Assembly (NCBI GenBank): GCA_038503035.1
Contig: JAVSML010018908.1
Coordinates: 87,866 to 151,865, forward strand
Reading direction: 5' to 3'
Source of the DNA: Crocodylus rhombifer
Lineage: Eukaryota > Chordata > Crocodylia > Crocodylidae
Length of the DNA stretch: 64,000 nucleotides
The stretch's first letter is position 1. Every line of letters starts with the position of its first letter. The notes beneath the pieces were generated by a model. The model was not told the DNA's origin. It was given only the letters and a program-made list of their open reading frames with translations, and did no database searches. This document shows positions 59,565 through 64,000 of this stretch, one piece after another. The translations under genes and the position numbers were made by a program.

Positions 59565-62100
59565 TATAGATTCATAGATTCATAGATGCTAGGGTCGGAA
59601 GGGACCTCAATAGATCATCGAGTCCGACCCCCTGCATAAGCAGGAAAGAGTGCTGGGCCTACATTACCCCAGCTAGATACACATCCAACCTTCTCTTGAA
59701 TACCCCCAGGGTAGGGGAGAGCACCACCTCCCTTGGGAGCCCGTTCCAGACCCTGGCCACTCGAACTGTGAAGAAGTTCCTCCTAATATCCAGTCTAAAT
59801 CTGCTCTCTTCTAGCTTGTGGCCATTATTTCTTGTAACCCCCGGGGGCGCCTTGGTGAATAAATACTCACCAATTCCCTTCTGTGCCCCCCTGATGAACT
59901 TATAGGCAGCCACCAGGTCGCCTCTCAACCTTCTCTTGCGGAGGCTGAAAAGGTCCAGTTTCTCTAGTCTCTCCTCGTAGGGCTTGGCCTGCAGGCCCTT
60001 AACCATACGAGTGGCCCTTCGCTGGACCCTCTCCAGGTTATCCGCATCCTTCTTGAAGTGCGGCGCCCAGAACTGCACGCAGTACTCCAGCTGCGGTCTG
60101 ACCAGCGCCCGATAGAGGGGAAGTATCACCTCCTTGGACCTATTTGTCATGCATCTGCTGATGCACGATAAAGTGCCATTGGCTTTTCTGATGGTTTCGT
60201 CACACTGCCGACTCATGTTCATCTTGGAGTCCACTAGGACTCCAAGATCCCTCTCCACCTCCGTGCCACCCAGCAGGTCATTTCCTAGGCTGTAGGTGTG
60301 CTGGACATTTTTCCTCCCTAGATGCAGCACTTTGCATTTCTCCTTGTTGAACTGCATTCTGTTGTTTTCTGCCCACTTGTCTAACCTGTCCAGGTCTGCT
60401 TGCAGCTGTTCCCTGCCCTCCGGCGTGTCCACTTCGCCCCATAGCTTAGTGTCATCTGCAAACTTGGACAGAGTACATTTCACCCCCTCGTCCAAGTCGC
60501 TGATGAAGACATTAAAGAGTATCGGTCCAAGCACCGAGCCCTGCGGGACCCCACTGCCCACACTCTTCCAGGTCGAAACCGACCCATCCACCACGACTCT
60601 CTGGGTGCGACCCTCCAGCCAATTCTCCACCCACCGGACTGTGCAGTCATCCAAGTCACAGCCCCTTAACTTGTTCACCAGTATGGGGTGGGATACCGTG
60701 TCAAAGGCCTTCCTGAAGTCCAAGTATACGACATCCACCCCTCCTCCTGCGTCGAGGCGTTTTGTGACCTGGTCATAAAAAGAGACTAGATTGGTCAGGC
60801 ACGATCTACCTGCCACGAGCCCGTGGTGGTTTCCCCTCAGCATAATTTGTCCTGCCGGGCTCTCACAAATGTGAGTCTTGATGATTTTCTCAAAGATTTT
60901 GCCAAGGATGGAGGTGAGACTGACTGGCCTATAGTTACCCGGGTCCTCCTTCCTCCCCTTCTTGAAAATGGGAACCACATTGGCCCTCTTCCAGTCCTCC
61001 GGGACTTGACCCGTGCGCCACGAGCGTTCAAATATTCCCGCCAGTGGCTCTGCAATGATGTCGGCCAGTGCCTTCAGTACCCTCGGATGGAGCTCATGCG
61101 GGCCTGCCGACTTAAAGGCATCCAGTTCTTCCAAGTGACCCTGCACCACCTCCGGGTCCACGCATGGAAGTCTGGTGCCTTGCTGCTGCCTCCCTACAGT
61201 CCCGGTGAGCGACTTGTCATGCCTCTCGCTTAGGAACACTGAGGCGAAGAACTCGTTGAGGAGTTCAGCCTTGTCCCCTCTGTCCGTCACCAATTGTTTC
61301 TGCCCATTTAGCAGGGGTCCTATTCCTCCCTGGGCCTTCCTTTTACTCCCTATATATCTAAAAAACAATTTCTTATTGTCTTTTACTTGGGTTGCCATCC
61401 TCAGCTCCATGGTAGCTTTGGCCTGTCTAACTGCCTCCCTACAAGCACGAGCAGAAGAGGTATATTCCTCTTTGGTGATCTCTCCCTGTTTCCACTTTTT
61501 ATGTGCTCCCCTTTTGGCCCTTAGTCTGCCCTGGATTTCTCTGGTCAGCCAGGGAAGCCTCCTGGCCCCTTTCCCTCTTTTACCTCGCACGGGGATCGTC
61601 TCGCTTTGTGCTTGAAGGATAGCTTCCTTAAGGCACAGCCACCCTTCTTGGGCTCCCATCATTTCAAAACTACTACTCTGCAGTGCGTCCTTCACTAATC
61701 GCCTGAGTTCGCTGAAATCAGCTTTCCTAAAGTCCAGCACGTTCACCCTACTAGTTACCTTACCCACTCGACGCCTTATGTTGAACTGTACTTTTAGGTG
61801 ATCACTGTCCCCCAGATGGCTACCGATCTGTAGGTCCCCTACTATATCATCCCCCGTTGCCAATACCAGATCCAGTAAGGCATTCCCCCTAGTGGGACCA
61901 TGTACCTCCTGCGTCAGGTGGAGGTCCTGTACACAGGTTAGAAACCTGCGTGAGCGGTGGGACTTTGCTGTCTGTGTCTCCCAGCAGATGTCCGGGTAGT
62001 TTAGGTCCCCCATGACCACCGCCTCTTTAGCTTTTATGGTCTCCGAGAGTTGCCTCAGGAGCCCCAAATCTATTTCGTAGTGGTATACGTTATTCATACT
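59565..62100 (-). mobile_element. CR1 LINE, young 5'-truncated copy (~2.5 kb)
   Basis: On the minus strand the element runs from about 62100 into ORF2, then a short 3' UTR (GGTCGGACTCGATGATCTAT) and a tail of 8-base units ATCTATGA ending near 59565, the CR1 hallmark in place of poly-A. The 5' border is uncertain by about 15 bases. No target duplication is evident, as is usual for CR1. Confidence 0.92.
59659..62097 (-). CDS. CR1 ORF2-type endonuclease/reverse transcriptase, 5'-truncated, 812 codons open
   Basis: This is retrotransposon coding sequence, not a host gene. It starts inside the APE endonuclease domain: residues 29-33 carry the GDLN motif and residues 97-100 DSDH, with the expected catalytic Asp/Asn and His. 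The RT follows, with PVSLTSILGKIFEKII (391-406), VVYLDFRKAFDTVSHPIL (456-473), GVPQGSVLGPILFN (516-529) and the catalytic FADDTKLW (546-553). The C-terminal CR1 region ends RRLDVYLAGVM. About 170-190 N-terminal residues are missing against a full ORF2, including the first endonuclease catalytic residues. The frame is unbroken, so the copy is young, but it cannot mobilise itself as it stands. Confidence 0.93.
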   Translation of the reverse strand: MNNVYHYEIDLGLLRQLSETIKAKEAVVMGDLNYPDICWETQTAKSHRSRRFLTCVQDLHLTQEVHGPTRGNALLDLVLATGDDIVGDLQIGSHLGDSDHLKVQFNIRRRVGKVTSRVNVLDFRKADFSELRRLVKDALQSSSFEMMGAQEGWLCLKEAILQAQSETIPVRGKRGKGARRLPWLTREIQGRLRAKRGAHKKWKQGEITKEEYTSSARACREAVRQAKATMELRMATQVKDNKKLFFRYIGSKRKAQGGIGPLLNGQKQLVTDRGDKAELLNEFFASVFLSERHDKSLTGTVGRQQQGTRLPCVDPEVVQGHLEELDAFKSAGPHELHPRVLKALADIIAEPLAGIFERSWRTGQVPEDWKRANVVPIFKKGRKEDPGNYRPVSLTSILGKIFEKIIKTHICESPAGQIMLRGNHHGLVAGRSCLTNLVSFYDQVTKRLDAGGGVDVVYLDFRKAFDTVSHPILVNKLRGCDLDDCTVRWVENWLEGRTQRVVVDGSVSTWKSVGSGVPQGSVLGPILFNVFISDLDEGVKCTLSKFADDTKLWGEVDTPEGREQLQADLDRLDKWAENNRMQFNKEKCKVLHLGRKNVQHTYSLGNDLLGGTEVERDLGVLVDSKMNMSRQCDETIRKANGTLSCISRCMTNRSKEVILPLYRALVRPQLEYCVQFWAPHFKKDADNLERVQRRATRMVKGLQAKPYEERLEKLDLFSLRKRRLRGDLVAAYKFIRGAQKGIGEYLFTKAPPGVTRNNGHKLEESRFRLDIRRNFFTVRVARVWNGLPREVVLSPTLGVFKRRLDVYLAGVM

Positions 62101-62136
62101 AATTACTGGAAGAACTGAGAGCTTAGTTAAGGATCA

Positions 62137-62200
62137 GCCCCTTTGTGCTAGGTGCTGTACATCCAGTCAACAAAAAGATGGGTCTTGCCCCGCAGCACAT
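62137..62200 (+). mobile_element. Ancient amniote repeat relic
   Basis: TTTGTGCTAGGTGCTGTACA followed by CAACAAAAAGATGGGTCTTG resembles the widespread old SINE/LINE-derived block gtgctaggcgctgtac...aaaaagacagtcc. Family not assigned. Confidence 0.45.
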
Positions 62201-62458
62201 ATGACTGACGTGCAATGCAAAACCCCTGATGGATACAACAGAGGAAAATGACAGCCAGCACCAGAATGGGTCCTGTGCATGTCCAGTACCTACTCCCCCA
62301 AGATCTTTGCTTCTGTGGGCCAGATCCTGAACAGCAGTTTGCCCAAGTCCTCCTCCAAAAGCTCCCACCCAGCAGTGGGGATGATGGAAAGACAGGACCC
62401 CTTTCCACCTCCAAGGGCATTCTGAGCCCTTCTGTGGGCTGCTGGATAAGTCATTGAC

Positions 62459-62527
62459 TGATCCATAAGATTGATGTGGGACAGGCCAAAAACAGATGTG
62501 CAATTCCACCCTCAGACTGATAGTGCT
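62459..62527 (+). repeat. 69-bp dispersed repeat, copy A
   Basis: TGATCCATAAGATTGATGTG through ACTGATAGTGCT. It recurs at 63140-63208 in direct orientation at about 87% identity by eye. Family not recognised. Confidence 0.75.
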
Positions 62528-62845
62528 GAAAATAGCAGGTGCAATCTCTCTCACGCACACTTCCAGACACCTGCCCCTGGAGCTCCAGCTGTGGAAACCA
62601 GGGTTTCTTCCCTGGTCTGCTGCTTCAGACAACAGAAATAGAAAAATCCTCTCCCTTCACTGTGAAGATGTGCAAAGCGCCATCATCCACTGCCAGCACA
62701 CTCCAGCCCCAGCGACAGTGTCTACACATGCACATGTATGGGCTTAGCCTGGCCCATACACATGAGATCCATCCCTTTTACTACAATGGTACAAAGCAAG
62801 ACAAGCAGAGATGCAACTATAACCACGTCTCTTATTCCCCAAGAG

Positions 62846-63066
62846 CAAAGGTAGGCAAAATATGGCCCACTGGCCAGATCCTGAGCATGCACAGGGCAGG
62901 AGGTTGGGGCTGGGGCTGTGCACTGATCCTGGTGGTGTGGAGGAGTTGCAGGGTGCCCAAGCTCCAGGCTGTTGCTGGGGAGTCTGGCGGGGGTGCCAAC
63001 TGGTTTGTGGCAGCTACCCAGACCTGCCTAATATGGCCCACGAGCCCAAATAATTGCCCGCCCGTG
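62846..63066. mobile_element. hAT-like non-autonomous element (221 bp) with perfect 8-bp TSD
   Basis: The octamer CCCAAGAG flanks the element exactly on both sides (62838-62845 and 63067-63074). Left end CAAAGGTAGGCAAAATATGG; reverse complement of right end CACGGGCGGGCAATTATTTG. GGCCCAC lies subterminally on both sides. GC-rich interior, no transposase. The intact duplication suggests a relatively recent insertion. Confidence 0.85.
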
Positions 63067-63139
63067 CCCAAGAGGGACAAATGTTATGCCTATACCTATA
63101 TCTGCAGGCAGTGGTGTATCAATAAAAAGATTGCACTCC

Positions 63140-63208
63140 TGATCCATAAGATTGGTGTGGGACAGGCTGAAAACAGGTGTGTGATTTCACCCTCGGACTG
63201 ATAGTGCT
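63140..63208 (+). repeat. 69-bp dispersed repeat, copy B
   Basis: TGATCCATAAGATTGGTGTG through ACTGATAGTGCT; direct-repeat partner of 62459-62527. A hAT-like element lies between the two copies. Confidence 0.75.
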
Positions 63209-64000
63209 CGATAGGACCAAGCGTGTTTCATGCTGCACAACCACACAGGGAGCACATCCTACAGCAAGAGAGCAGAATAAAACTGAGGGTAAAAGCTTTG
63301 CCTCACATAGGGGAACAGTGCAACTCATAAAAGTCCGCCACAGTTACAGAGAGAGCAAACCTTGCTGATCCTCCCTGGGCCGGGCAATCAGGGACAGTCC
63401 GCCTCTCTGCCATGATTCCTGGCGATGGCAGCACTGTGAGCTGGGCTCCAGAGCAGATGTTTGCCTCCTGTATACAGTTCTTTGAATGCCCAGCTCCTGC
63501 GCTGTGCTGCAGCTCGCTGGGGTCAGTGCAGCAGCTGAGCCTGGGGCTTGACTCGCACTGGCAGAGTTGGAGGATCTTTGGGACTTTTGTATAAACATGG
63601 CTTGTTCAAACTCAAGCCTCCAAGGATATTGTGATAGGCAGGGGAGGCGAAGAGCTGCCTCCTCTCTCTATTCTAGTGCTGCAATGCAACTTTTAATTCT
63701 CCTTTGCCTGAGCTCTGGTATAAAAAGACTACCTTGCTGTCACGATGCTGCTCTTCAGGGAGCATGAGAGCGCACAGAGAGAGGAGATTTGCAGGGGAGG
63801 GGAGGCTGATAGAGAGATCAAAATCCCAACCATTTCCAAACAAAATGCCAACAGGCAGTAAGTGCATACCCTTGCCAGGGACAGCCAGGTGTGCGCGCTG
63901 GCACTGCAGTAAGGGGAGTCACACAGCATTTCCTAATGGGGCGTGGAGGGCATCCTTGGAAAGTCCTCCTTCCACAATGTACTGGCTTTTTCCAGAAAAA
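63209..64000. other. Right-edge flank, nothing recognised
   Basis: No exon, transposon end or RNA gene was recognised in the last ~790 bases. Confidence 0.5.

Noticed and set aside
60296..60778. 160-codon plus-strand frame
   Set aside because: Antisense shadow of the CR1 reverse transcriptase frame.

Overview
The window is vertebrate nuclear DNA. It carries the 5' half of one multi-exon gene on the minus strand, embedded in non-coding sequence full of transposable elements. No bacterial, viral or CRISPR-type system is visible. CR1 LINEs are the dominant retrotransposon: one copy has a long open reading frame and about fifteen are decayed 3' ends. Alongside them are non-autonomous hAT-like elements, MITE-like foldback elements and a tRNA-derived SINE; no L1 or Alu was seen. 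This mix fits a crocodilian best, with a turtle as the main alternative. The assignment is inference; no species marker was read.

The gene is PCSK6 (PACE4), a furin-family proprotein convertase. Six coding exons were found: 48884-48726, 25229-25125, 7689-7579, 6893-6750, 4826-4750 and 1585-1497. All have canonical GT/AG borders and the reading frame is continuous across all five introns (phases 0,0,0,0,2). They encode about 228 residues: signal peptide, prodomain, the RRVKR autoactivation site, the catalytic Asp (D159) and the catalytic His (H200). The remaining exons, including the Ser exon, P-domain and Cys-rich repeats, lie beyond the left edge. Intron sizes are about 23.5 kb, 17.4 kb, 0.7 kb, 1.9 kb and 3.2 kb. 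A CpG-rich island with GC boxes and a TATA-like element surrounds exon 1 (about 48560-49240).

Right of 49.2 kb the sequence is probably upstream intergenic DNA. It holds a 400-N gap bordered by poly-G, an old CR1, two MITE-like elements, an 812-codon open CR1 ORF (59.6-62.1 kb) and a hAT-like element with a perfect 8-bp target-site duplication (62846-63066).

The observations most worth a second look are four. A CR1 3' tail ends within about 10 bases of the exon 5 splice donor. A foldback element lies at 29.1-29.57 kb. A 168-bp element at 52.2 kb is built from alternating copies of one motif. Two copies of one MITE family sit 41 kb apart. Nothing here looks like a wholly new biological system; the novelty is in uncatalogued repeats and their position relative to PCSK6.
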